Shown here piece after piece: positions 48,568 to 58,956 of a DNA stretch of 64,000 bases. The translations under genes and the position numbers were made by a program. Positions within the stretch are counted from its first letter, which is position 1, and each line of letters begins with the position of its first letter. Source of the DNA: Zoroaster sp. YZ-2022 (taxonomy: Eukaryota; Echinodermata; Asteroidea; Forcipulatida; Zoroasteridae); contig CM055816.1 in NCBI GenBank assembly GCA_029582265.1, forward strand, positions 85,401,314 to 85,465,313, in the 5' to 3' direction. Below the pieces are notes generated by a model. That model ran no database searches and was not told the DNA's origin. It saw nothing but the letters and a program-made list of their open reading frames with translations.

Positions 48568-48703
48568 CTGAAATGAAAATAAATACGATAATAAATGACT
48601 CATCCACATAGTGACAGAGGAGCTACAATTCTGATCACAATTACTTGGAAAGCTTGTATCTCCCGTACTCAAAATTTACCGGGAGCACAGGGATATTGAT
48701 TAA

Positions 48704-49018
48704 CCCTCCTCCTATAGCTGCACTTTAGTGGCAAGTAGCTAGAGAGGTCAAAACCAGTCAACTGCCTGTTTTGACTGTTGACCCGAATGTGCATAAAGGG
48801 GCATTTTTGACTGTTTGTTACTGTCATTTTGACCACCCTGAACAATACCAGACAATGCTTTTACAAGTAAAAAATGGTAGACTCATTTTGACATGTGTAC
48901 TTACTACACATAAGGTTTGACAGTGTTTGACTTTTAAGTGCACTAGACATACCTTGGCAAGTATATCAACATTTTGACTGACTTTGACTGACTTTGACTG
49001 ACTTTGACCCTTGTAATA
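48704..49018. mobile_element. MITE with CCCT ends and TTAA target (copy near the 5' end of the mapped gene)
   Basis: TTAA precedes CCCTCCTCCTATAGCTGC, and the body matches the element at 10,902. A short (TTTGACTGAC)n expansion lies near 48,985. The right end merges with a fragment of the AGGG family at about 49,019. Confidence 0.78.
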
Positions 49019-49069
49019 GTGTTTAACAGGGCATGGAATCGGAGTGCTAGATTTAGATTAACCCAGTGA

Positions 49070-50990
49070 CTAGATAATAATAGCACGATACATTAATTTC
49101 GGGTAACAAAAACAAACAAAAAACACAAGTTTCTCTTTCAATCATTCTGCAAAATTTCTCATTTGAAAATAAATTTACGTTGTTTTAATTATATTAACCA
49201 CTAAATTAGACAAAAATCCCTTAATATATCTTTAATTGAAATTTTAAGATCTTTATATTTTAACATATTTTATTTATGTGTTGATTTTTAAGATTGCAAA
49301 TCCTGACTCCTTGAAACAGTTGCATTAAGAGTGATATCTCTGAATGAATTGACAGCATTTTGACTGATGAAATACACCTTCAGTGCTGTCAATGAAACGT
49401 TATACAGCTTACATTGTTAACCAGTTCGCATCGGGAATAAAAAAGTTTTTCTGGGCCCCGGTGCGGGTTTCTTTTTCCCACACAAACACGTTAATGGATG
49501 CTTCCACAGCGCGTGGCCACGTCTACAGAGCATGTCACTGTACGCTCGGCTCGTTGTCACGTCAACCGAGCATGCATACAAATATTCCCGAGTTTCCTAT
49601 GGCGTGTTTAGACGCTCTCCGATCCGCGGTGCAAAAAAAATTGTGTGTATACACGGCCTCCGACGCGAACTGGTTAAATGTTTCCAAGCTAGTTATTGTC
49701 ATTCTTTTCAAACTGGTCTTGGTAATGAATGAGGAATTTAATGAGATTCATGTTCAAATGACAATATCTGAATACAAATTTGTTTAGGCAAGCAGTCATG
49801 GATTTGAAATGTTATCAAATAATGTTTTTCTCATTTTTAAGGACTTAATGGTATTTTGTTAAACTGTTTATTATTATTATTGGAGCAAATTGTATATGCA
49901 GTACACCTTTGGTATTATCCAATTATAAAATTATCATCTAAAAGTTGACTTGATCAAAGTTAGTAAGGTAACAATTATCCTGAGAAAATATTCAATCTGA
50001 AGTGATTTAAAAAAGAGAAAACAGGAAAACAAAAGTCAATATCAAAATGTGTAATTTCAGCCACTTATTGTATTGATATGCTTTGTTAATGAACATTTCA
50101 TCAAGGAAAACATTTGGAATGAGAGCTGCAACTTTTACAGATTGGTTTCTATACATATTGGTTCATAGGATCATCCCCGGACTTTTTCCTGCAATAAAAA
50201 AAAACACTGCTGGGGGCACAGGGGGTTCAAACCGTCCCCTCATGGGCCTGCCAATTGTTTTTGTTAAAAAATGTTTTAAACGGTGTTTGGTGGGTGTGGG
50301 GGGTGTTGAGTGCTGTTCGAGATCCAGTACTTCGTTGTACATTATGCCAACAAATTTCAATATCATCCTCCACTTTCTGACATGGATTTACGCCACTGCA
50401 CCAGAGGATATTACAGAGAGAAGGGTATTGACTATGCCTACATGTATACATACACACACGTATTCTTCAGATCGACACCCCTATTCAAACTATATGTATT
50501 TCAAATGGCTACTTGTACTGAAATTATTTTTTTTTTTGCCTGATTAAAAACAATTACAAATGTCTATGCTTTTTTGAGGTTTTGTAGTTTGAGGTTCCTA
50601 AATGCTGACTCATTTGAACAGTTATAGCAAACTAGAAATACAAGACATATTTTCAAGTTGATAACCACAGAGCGGCTTATCAACATTAACTATTTTTATG
50701 TGAAAATGTCTCAAATTAAAAAACGTTGAAATGTAAATTACTCCATTGCTGTAGTCTTCTACAGTGTGTCATTTACAGTACTCTACGTTGCATCACGAAA
50801 AAAAAAAATGTTTTTGCCGTAACACTTGTGCATATCAGATCACACCTCAACTGCATGCAATTACTAATAAATGAAGTGGAAAGGGTAAATGGAACAACAA
50901 GCAGTGGTAGCCATGCTTGGCTAATTGACTAAATTGATAAATATTGACTTTGCTGTCAGTAACTCTACAAAACAAAAGACTGTCCTAGCT
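49070..50990. repeat. Duplicated 3'-flank block, copy 1
   Basis: The block aligns collinearly with 61,088-63,998: first 49,070-50,160 with 61,088-61,882, then 50,160-50,275 with 62,927-63,050, then 50,340-50,990 with 63,350-63,998. Copy 1 lacks about 1 kb and a SINE present in copy 2, and carries an extra MITE. In copy 2 this sequence lies 3' of a FReD gene. Confidence 0.87.
49421..49673. mobile_element. TTAA MITE with a defined empty site
   Basis: The ends CCAGTTCGCATCGG and CCTCCGACGCGAACTGG are inverted repeats, with TTAA at 49,417 and 49,674. The duplicate block has a single TTAA at 61,438 and no insert. The 253-bp element is therefore an insertion younger than the block duplication. Confidence 0.88.
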
Positions 50991-50999
50991 GTTGTAAAA

Positions 51000-51860
51000 T
51001 GCCAAGGTTGTTTAATAGTAATATTTTACCAGTCAACAAGTCAGATGGAGGGAAATATTGATTAAAAACCATCTTGCTTGCCTCTTCTTTCTTCTATTGG
51101 GCCAAACAGAAATAAGTTGCGTTTATCTCGCACTACTTCAACCATACTTGTAATATTCATTCCTGTCTGACAGAAAAACATTTACATGTGTTTAAAACAA
51201 TTCCAACAAAAGGGAGCTGCTTCAGTTAAAACAACAAACCTGTTACTTCTATTCTAATGGCTATTATACAACTGTATTGTACATCAAATTGAAACTGAGT
51301 TTTAGACAGCAATGGCTATCACCATCAGGGAAAATCCTATTTAACTGTAATTGTATTGTAATGTGCTGAGATGAAGAATGGTCAAACATTGTACAGGAAC
51401 CAAGAATTACTCAGTGAGATATGACTTTACTGTCTACAAATACCACACAAGTGATCAAGCTGCACTGTCATGATCATGAATTGTGTATTAATTTCAAAAG
51501 CTATTACATTTGAAATCAAAATGACTCTTTTAGAAATCTCAGAAACAAATAACCACACAACAGGAAGAACCTTGGAGATGGAAAATTTGTGACTGTAAAC
51601 ATGTTGTACTAACGTCATTCCTACACTTGAAGGACTTACAAACCTAATGTCCTAAATTTTGAATGTTTGGGGAAAAACAAAGATCCACCTACAGCTGTAC
51701 CCACTTTGTATTTTACAATTTAACAACAAACAATTATTTTTTAATGAGGTTCCATAGTGGCACAATTGAACCATTAAAGCATACATAATTTGGTGCAGTG
51801 GAGATTCATGATGAGCTATGCTCCATGACATCACCCATCCTGAATATTCATTTCATTATA
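51000..51860. other. Flank without recognised gene
   Basis: I see no exon, transposon end or RNA gene in this AT-rich stretch. Its counterpart, if the tandem duplication continues, would lie beyond position 64,000. It leads into the FReD promoter block. Confidence 0.5.
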
Positions 51861-51922
51861 AACCATCAGCAACCAATCAAATGCTACACAGTATCTCTGT
51901 TTACCTGTTACTATGGGTAACC
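51861..51922 (+). promoter_or_regulatory. Conserved FReD upstream element, copy 1
   Basis: The element includes AACCAATCAAATGCTACACA and TTACCTGTTACTATGGGTAA. It recurs at 57,490 and 57,717, upstream of the second FReD copy. ACCAATCA resembles a CCAAT box. It lies 232 bp before the ATG at 52,154; no TATA box is evident. Confidence 0.6.
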
Positions 51923-52153
51923 CTTATCTTGCCAAGATCAACAGCACTGCCTTCATGATATCAAATTCCACTGACTGAGTGCTCATTACTTTGGTAAGAT
52001 ACATGTACCAGTAATAACGTCAATATACTGCAGTCAGAGAAGGTATTACTAAAGACTTAGACTTCATAGAAATTCTTGACTGTGGATGACTTAGATATTA
52101 CTACTACATCTCAACCATCTTTGAAGCCTTTGAAGTAATCAGACATCTCCAGA

Positions 52154-52271
52154 ATGAAGACCAACTCATTTCAGATATTTGAAGTCATTGATACGGCTAC
52201 TTTCATCATGAAAGTTATCATAGCAACCTTGTTTCTGACTTGCTTGGTACATCGTTGTCAGAGTGAGTGTC
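52154..52271 (+). pseudogene. FReD-family gene, signal-peptide exon only (cut by LTR element)
   Basis: The sequence encodes the same start as the gene at 58,017, including the signal peptide (MKVIIATLFLTCLVHRCQS from 52,208). Similarity stops exactly at 52,271, where the LTR begins; the intact copy continues with CACAACGG. The upstream 290 bp is also conserved. Whatever followed is lost in the retrotransposon and the assembly gap, so this copy cannot make its protein as assembled. Confidence 0.85.
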
Positions 52272-52441
52272 TGTTATAACTACAGAAATAACTGGGAACA
52301 CAACTTATTTTGGGGAATACAACGATTGATTTATTCTGACATAACTGACTGGATGGAAGCCATCTTTAGAACAACCATGACTGACAAGACACAAACAATT
52401 GAGGGCGCTATGATGAAACACTGAATCCTCAGGTTACTACA
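52272..52441 (-). repeat. 3' LTR (170 bp)
   Basis: The LTR reads TGTAGTAACCTGAGG to TAGTTATAACA on the minus strand, with TG...CA ends. Upstream on that strand is the purine-rich AAAGGGGAGGAGT. Its other end inserts into the FReD exon after GAGTGTC. Confidence 0.9.
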
Positions 52442-52758
52442 ACTCCTCCCCTTTAAGATAACACAACAACACTTCCAAAGTTCCCAAAACACGGCTGCAC
52501 TTTAACTTTGTAATGACAATAAACAAACATTCATTAATTTATTTAACTTCCCAATTAAATGTTTTTTGGATAAATTGAATGTGAACGGCCAACTTCAATA
52601 TAACGAATAACAAGATCCTCTGACTGAATGTTCAATGGTTGAATACTGTTCATTGTCCAATTGTTGAGTATTGGTACATCATACAAAGGAATTTAAGTGT
52701 ATACATGTATTCTGCTTAAATACATGTCATTATAATTTTGAGTCGTAATCACAAAATT

Positions 52759-53370
52759 TTACTGATAGTCACTGGTCTGGGAAACCATAACGATCTGGTT
52801 TGTTATGGGTGCGCGTAGATCTGCGAAGTTCAGTTTCTGGTTTAGTGTCCAGTGGATGAGACTGCTCTGCTGGTTTGGAAAGTTGCTTATCCCATCACTA
52901 TCTAGTGATGAGGTGGGGAAAACTGGATCGACGATGGGTTGCTGCGAGACATGACGGAAACGAATATGGTCAACATGACGTTTCCAAACGCGACCATCAT
53001 CAAGCTGAACTGTATACACGCGATAGCCAGTGACAGCTACAATATGACCTGCGAGCCATCGCGGACCCTGCGCAAAATTTTGCACATAGACAGGGTCATT
53101 GACATTGAACAAGCGAGGTTTGGCGTGTTGATCATGATTCTCCTTCTGGGCATACTGCCTGTTGTTAACGCGACGTTGGATATCTGGCCGGACTAAATCT
53201 AGTCTTGTGCGTGGTTGGCGATTCATCAACATTTGCACTGGAGATAGTCCTGTCGTGGAATGTGGCGTGATGCGATATGTCATCAGGAAACGCGATAACT
53301 TTGTTTCCACAGTACCTCCATTCATTCGCTTCATTCCGGCTTTGAATGACTGAACCGCTCTTTCAGCCAA
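52759..53370 (-). pseudogene. Integrase C-terminal part
   Basis: The frame starts in the catalytic-core end (ERAVQSFK), continues with TYRITPHSTTGLSPVQML and ends in a DNA-binding-like domain with VYTVQLDDGRVWKRHVDHIR. It is separated from the rest of pol by a one-base shift near 53,375. A 60-codon tail follows without clear similarity. Confidence 0.85.
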
Positions 53371-55010
53371 ACCATTTGATGACGGTGGAATGGCGCTGAT
53401 CGGACATGTTTGATGCCATTCAACCTCAAGAACTCTTCAAACTCTGCGCTGGTGAAATTGCTACCATTATCTGTGACAATTAGTTCTGGTAGCCCGTGAG
53501 TCGCGAAAGACTGACGAAGTTTCTCGATTGTAGCTTGCGATGTTGCACCATGCATAGCGTGGATATCCAACCATTTGCTATGCACATCTACGATGATGAG
53601 AAACATTCTGCCCATAAATGGACCTGCGTAGTCTAAATGCAAAAGTGACCATGGCCGACGGGGCCACTCCCAAGGGTGAAGTGGTGCGACTGGCGGTGAT
53701 TTTCGCGAGAGTTGACACGAGGTACATTGTTTAACCTTGTCCTCAAGGTCCTTGTCCATACTAGGCCACCATACGTAGCTGCGACCTAGTGACTTCATTC
53801 GCAAAATCCCAGGGTGCGATTCGTGCAGTTCACTGATAATCTGCTGTCGGCCTTGTGGAGGGATAACTACTTGTGACCCCCACATGATACAGCCATCTTG
53901 TACGCTCAACTCGTTTTGACGACAAGTGTATGGCATGAACGCTTTATCCTCACAGTTCTGTGGCCAACCATTCATCAGGAAATCACGCACTTGTGAAAGT
54001 ACTGGATCTCGTCCTGTCCAGAGACGAACTTTGTCTGGACTGACGGGTGTTGATTCCAGGTGATCCATGACCATGACATAGTCAGCTGGAATTGGGGTAT
54101 GGGCGAGCGCGTGGGGCAATGGCAGCCTGCTCAACGCATCCGCGTTGCCATTTAGGTGTCCAGGTTTGTAGACCAAACGATAGTCGTATGCAGCCAGCGT
54201 GAGGGCCCAACGCTGAATTCTGGATGACGCCATGAGGGGTATCGCTCGCTCCTCACTGAACAATCCGAGCAACGGTTTGTGGTCCGTTGAAACCTCAAAT
54301 TTCCAACCATACACATACTGGTGAAACTTTTTTACTCCAAAGATCACCGCTAATCCTTCTTTGTCCAACTGCGAATAATTACGCTCTGGCGGAGACAGCG
54401 AACGTGATGCATACGCGACTGGGTGCTCAGAACCATCCGACATCCGGTGTGCCAGCACAGCGCCCACACCATAAGGGCTGGCATCACATGACAACACTAA
54501 CTCCTTCTCAGGGTCGTAGTGCACGAGTACTCTTGCTGACATTAACAATTCCTTGGATGTGCGGAAGGATTTCTCATGCTCTGGTTTCCATGACCAGCAC
54601 ATGCTTTTCCTCAGCAGAGAATGCAGAGGGGCTAGTACCGATGACAAGTTCGGCAAAAACCTCCCGTAGTAATTAAGGAGGCCCAGATATGATTTCAACT
54701 CTGTGACATTACGAGGCACTGGTGCATCCTTCACTGCTTGCACTTTCTCCAATGTAGGGTGCAGTCCTGCAGCATTGATGCGATGACCGAGGTACACCAC
54801 CTCCGGGGCGAAGAATTTACATTTTTCTCGCTTCAGGCGTAGTCCTGCGCTTTGAAGTCGGTGGAGAACTTTCTCGAGATTTGCGATGTGTTCTGCTTCA
54901 GTATGCCCCGTTACCAGCACATCATCGAGAAATGCGACAGCTTGTGGGATATCAGCCAACAAACTTTCAATTGTCCGTTGAAAAATCGTGAGGTGCTGCC
55001 GATATACCAA
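53331..55010 (-). pseudogene. Pol: RT (C-terminal part), RNase H and integrase
   Basis: The 559-codon frame carries the RT active-site motif AFLDDVLVTG (FLDD in place of YxDD), the thumb region YLGLLNYYGRFLP, RNase H around LSCDASPYGVGAVL and STDHKPLLG, the integrase zinc finger (LHESHPG, CTSC) and the first integrase core motifs (LDYAGPF, IVTDNGSNF). The frame starts inside RT after one break and ends after the integrase break, so no complete polyprotein exists. Confidence 0.92.
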
Positions 55011-55228
55011 AGGGCATCCGTATACTGGAATAGCCCCCTGTGTGTGTTGATTGTGACCAGTTCACGCGATCCCTCGTCTAGTACGAGTTGCAGGTAGGCA
55101 TGGCTCAAATCAAGCTTACTGAATGTTTTGCCACCAGACATAGCAGCAAAGAGTTCTTCAACATGAGGCAGTGGGTAAGTATCAACATTAGCGGATTGGT
55201 TAACTGTAGCCTTATAGTCACCGCAGAT
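54911..55228 (-). pseudogene. RT fingers/palm fragment
   Basis: KTFSKLDLSHAYLQL matches the first RT catalytic aspartate region, and HRGLFQYT follows. The frame breaks near 55,020, where the next RT part switches frame. The upstream border is a stop codon at about 55,228. Confidence 0.83.
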
Positions 55229-56302
55229 TCAAATTTTACCTGACTCTTTCATCACGGGTACAATGGGTGCTGCCCAACGTGAAAATGTTACTGGCTCAAT
55301 GACCCCATCTTTCTGGAGTCTATCGAGTTCATCTTCAACTTGTTGCTTCATTGCAAAAGGCACTGTTCTGGCCTTGCAGAATCTGGGCTTGGCATCTGCC
55401 TTCATGTTAATGTGTACTGTCTGGCCTTTAAGTTTTCCCAATCCATCGCGGAACAACTCACTGTAGCGTTCCATGATATCGGAGGCAGACGATGCTTGTC
55501 TCACTTGTCTAATTGTGTGCCATGCTAGCTGTAGACTCATGTAATCGCGTCCAAGAAGGTTTGGTCCTTGGCCCGACACAATGAGAAGTGGGAGTTGAGC
55601 TGTTTGATTATTGTGCTTAACTGCGACTGTGCAACAACCAACAACTGGTATCTTCTGTCCAGTGTAGGTACGTAATACTACATCTGTGTTTTTATGGAGT
55701 AGCGGTTTGCTCTCCGTAAATACCGAGTTGTAAGTGTCTTCACTAATAATCGATACCGACGCACCGGTGTCAACTTCCATTGAAACTGTTTTCTCATTAA
55801 TCGTTACCTTCACAATTAATGGTGGTACCTTTGTTTGCGAGGAGGTCTTGTACATAGTATAGTTACTTGCTACTGGTGCACTCTCTTCACAGTCAACATT
55901 TCCCTTGTGTTTGAACTTGTTCGGTGTTTGTGTGGGTTTACCACTCCGGCAAACCTTGGCGAGATGTCCTTGTTTACCACAAGTGTGACAGTTATACGAG
56001 CGAGCTCTGCAATTCTGAGCTGTGTGATCAGTTCGTCCACATCGATAGCATTTGTTTGTGCTTCCATGTGGCTGTGACGGTGCCTGTCGTTTTCCTTGGC
56101 GCTTGACTTTATGCCTTGTACCGGACAATTTGTTTGCTTCCAGCTGTGCAGGACTGACTGACACTGTTTCAGCGTTTTTCTGTATGTCCTTTGCATTCTT
56201 CTCTGCTAATTCCATTGCCCGCGCTATTTCCCAAGCCTTCTGGAACTGTAGTGAAGACCTCGGATAACAGTCTCCGCTGAATACGATCATCATTGATTCC
56301 AC
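55229..56302 (-). pseudogene. Gag nucleocapsid, protease and RT start
   Basis: Two CCHC zinc knuckles are seen (CYRCGRTDHTAQNC and CHTCGKQGHLAKVC), followed by an aspartic protease motif VDTGASVSII and the start of RT (WAAPIVPVMK). A stop codon ends the frame in RT. Capsid-region coding upstream (56,302-56,700) is broken into short frames. Confidence 0.88.
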
Positions 56303-56734
56303 ACACTAACCGATCTCTCAACATGTCGTTTAGTGTTTCCCCATAATCACAATGTTGTGCGAGCGTCGTAGTTCTGCAATAAATACTGCAACTGACTGTC
56401 CCTGTTGTCTAACATGGAATTAAACTTGTACCTCTCCACAATAACCGATGGTTTGGGGTTGAAGTGATTTCTTCGTTTAAATCAGTTCATCAAAAGTCTT
56501 GTCACCTGGTTTATCTGGCAACACAAGGCTCGAAATCAGCTTATACGCATCTGCACCGCACACACTCAATAGTATAGCTCTCTGCTTACCATGTGCTGTC
56601 ACGTCATTGGCCTCAAAAACTGTTTTAGACGCTCCACATTACAGCAGCCACGCTTCCTCTCGGCCTTATACTACGATATTACCAAAGGTATTCATTTTAC
56701 CTCGTCGCCAATTGTTATAACTACAGAAATAACT

Positions 56735-57234
56735 NNNNNNNNNNNNNNNNNNNNNNNNNNNNNNNNNNNNNNNNNNNNNNNNNNNNNNNNNNNNNNNNNN
56801 NNNNNNNNNNNNNNNNNNNNNNNNNNNNNNNNNNNNNNNNNNNNNNNNNNNNNNNNNNNNNNNNNNNNNNNNNNNNNNNNNNNNNNNNNNNNNNNNNNNN
56901 NNNNNNNNNNNNNNNNNNNNNNNNNNNNNNNNNNNNNNNNNNNNNNNNNNNNNNNNNNNNNNNNNNNNNNNNNNNNNNNNNNNNNNNNNNNNNNNNNNNN
57001 NNNNNNNNNNNNNNNNNNNNNNNNNNNNNNNNNNNNNNNNNNNNNNNNNNNNNNNNNNNNNNNNNNNNNNNNNNNNNNNNNNNNNNNNNNNNNNNNNNNN
57101 NNNNNNNNNNNNNNNNNNNNNNNNNNNNNNNNNNNNNNNNNNNNNNNNNNNNNNNNNNNNNNNNNNNNNNNNNNNNNNNNNNNNNNNNNNNNNNNNNNNN
57201 NNNNNNNNNNNNNNNNNNNNNNNNNNNNNNNNNN
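56735..57234. other. Assembly gap (500 N)
   Basis: Exactly 500 Ns, probably a placeholder length. The missing sequence should include the rest of the 5' LTR, the target duplication and the remainder of the first FReD copy. The 223-codon open frame that spans it is an artefact. Confidence 0.98.
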
Positions 57235-57290
57235 TGAGGCCTTTGCTATATGCGCTATATAAATTTAAGTTTTATTATTATTTATTAAAG
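57235..57290 (+). mobile_element. SINE 3' tail fragment
   Basis: TATGCGCTATATAAATTTAAG followed by an ATT-rich tail resembles the SINE 3' ends elsewhere. The rest lies in the gap. Confidence 0.5.
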
Positions 57291-57489
57291 AAGAGTCAAC
57301 GTAATAACACCAAGACAGCCAATATAAAATACTTCAATTGATTTAATAAGTTCCATGGCTTCACTGACGCTATCAAGGCGACACAATGGATCCGTTTAAT
57401 AATATGTCAATAATCCGATACAGTGGAGTTTGCTTATGTGTAGTTTGATGATATCACCCAATAATGAATTAAATTTCACTATCAACCTA

Positions 57490-57549
57490 CACCATCAGCA
57501 ACCAATCAAATTCTTCACAGTATCTCTGTTTACCTGTTACTATGGGTAA
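57490..57549 (+). promoter_or_regulatory. Conserved FReD upstream element, copy 2
   Basis: CACCATCAGCAACCAATCAA and TTTACCTGTTACTATGGGTA match the element at 51,861. It is about 470 bp upstream of the second FReD copy. The duplication of this element within one promoter suggests local tandem duplication. Confidence 0.55.
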
Positions 57550-57716
57550 GAACCAAGGCAGCCTTTGTTAAATGCATATATGCATTTATTAAGTTTCATG
57601 GCTTAATGGACGCTATCGATGGATCCATTTATAAAGAAGTCAATAATGCAGTGGAGCTTAGCACTAGACATGCTTGATGAGAAGCGTACTGAAATATTCA
57701 TTTCATTATCAACCTA

Positions 57717-57778
57717 AACCATCAGCAGCCAATCATAATGCTACACAGTATCTCTGTTTAACTGTTACTATGGGTAAC
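57717..57778 (+). promoter_or_regulatory. Conserved FReD upstream element, copy 3
   Basis: AACCATCAGCAGCCAATCAT and CAGTATCTCTGTTTAACTGT match the other two copies. It is the one immediately upstream of the second FReD copy (239 bp before the ATG at 58,017), equivalent in position to 51,861. Confidence 0.6.
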
Positions 57779-58016
57779 CATTTTGTTGCTAAGGATAGTG
57801 ATGTCAGTATTGAGCTCATGATATCAAATTCAACTGACTGAGCGCTTATCACTTCAGTAAGATACACGTACCAGTAATGTCATCAATATACTGCAGTCAG
57901 AGAAGGTATTACTAAAGACTTAGACTTCACAGAAATTCTTGACTGTGGATGACTTAGATATTACTACTAAATCTCAACCATCTTTGAAGCCTTTGAAGTA
58001 ATCAGACATCTCCAGA

Positions 58017-58956
58017 ATGAAGACCAACTCATTTCAGATATCTGAAGTAATTGATACAGCTACCTTCATCATGAAAGTTATCATAGCAACCTTGTTTCTG
58101 ACTTGCTTGATACATCATTGTCAGAGTGAGTGTCCACAACGGTTCACTTCAAATTTGAATCCAGCCAACAACCGAGCCGTGTTTCAATGGAGGACTGTGT
58201 CTTCTCCTGTGATCTGTGGGCGAGACTGCTCTATGAATCCACAGTGTGCATCATTCAACTATCACACAAGTAACCATGCTTGTGAGTTGAATAATGCCAA
58301 CAGAGCTCACTACCCTGGTGACTTTGTTGAGCTACAAGGAAGTACCTACTATGATGACAACTTGAACACTCCTTCATTTTCAGTACCTGACACTGTACAT
58401 TACAGCAGCTGTCTGATGTTGTTCCAAGCTGGTCACCATGACAATGGCATCTACACTATCTTTCCTGCTGGTCTGTCTAATGGGTTGAAAGGTTACTGTG
58501 ATATATGGAGACGGACGGAGGAGGCTGGATCGTGTTTCAAAGGAGACAAGATGGTTCAGTTGATTTCTATCGTAGCTGGACTGAATACCGATCTGGTTTT
58601 GGCAATCCATCTGGTGAATTTTGGATAGGGAATGACATCCTACATAACCTTACTGGGTCAGGACAGTGGCAACTGAGAGTAGATATGGAAGATTGGGAAA
58701 ACCAAACAGCTTGGTCTGCTTATGGTCAGTTTTCTGTTTCAGATGACAAGTACACTCTCCATGTTGGTTCATATGATGCTGCGAGTACAGCAGGTGATTC
58801 AATGACATGGCACAATGGGCGTCCATTCACGACAATGGATCAGGACAATGATGCAAAGTCAGTTAATTGTGCAGTGAGAAACGAAGGTGCATGGTGGTTT
58901 AACACATGCTTTTATGCACATCTGAATGGTAAATACTACCATCATGGAGATGTGCC
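58017..58956 (+). pseudogene. Secreted PAN/apple-like plus fibrinogen-related domain protein, frameshifted and 3' truncated
   Basis: Two in-frame ATGs are present; the second (58,071) starts a typical signal peptide, MKVIIATLFLTCLIHHCQS. A PAN/apple-like cysteine region follows (CGRDCSMNPQCASFNYHT). The FReD starts near SCLMLFQAGHHDNGIYTI, and after a 2-bp AT insertion at about 58,500 it continues in another frame from METDGGGWIVFQRRQDGS. The calcium-site-like DQDNDAKSVNCA is present. Similarity ends at LNGKYYHHGD (58,956), about 40 residues short of a normal FReD end. FReD proteins commonly act as secreted lectin-like recognition molecules. No intron is seen in 940 bp. It could be intact in other individuals if the shift is a sequencing error. 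Confidence 0.85.

Larger units (their letters stand above)
52272..56734 (-). mobile_element. Ty3/Gypsy-type LTR retrotransposon, disrupted, 5' LTR in gap
   Basis: The minus-strand element has a 170-bp 3' LTR (52,272-52,441), a polypurine tract just before it, pol and gag fragments, and 22 bp of the 5' LTR (TGTTATAACTACAGAAATAA at 56,713) before Ns begin. Next to that LTR, TTGGCGACGAGG is the likely primer-binding region. The integrase follows RNase H, as in Ty3/Gypsy. Several frame breaks make it defective. A solo LTR of the same family lies at 1,570. Confidence 0.92.

Noticed and set aside
1073..48567. Naming the gene as a Tie, ROR or MuSK orthologue
   Set aside because: No kinase, transmembrane or kringle region is visible and the module order differs; similarity of parts is not enough.
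49383..49787. 134-codon plus-strand frame
   Set aside because: It runs through a 253-bp MITE absent from the duplicate block and has no recognisable domain.
48570..51860. A signal-peptide exon for the minus-strand gene
   Set aside because: Short minus-strand frames here lack a convincing hydrophobic leader with a phase-1 donor.
56591..57262. 223-codon frame on the plus strand
   Set aside because: It exists only because 500 Ns were read as open codons.
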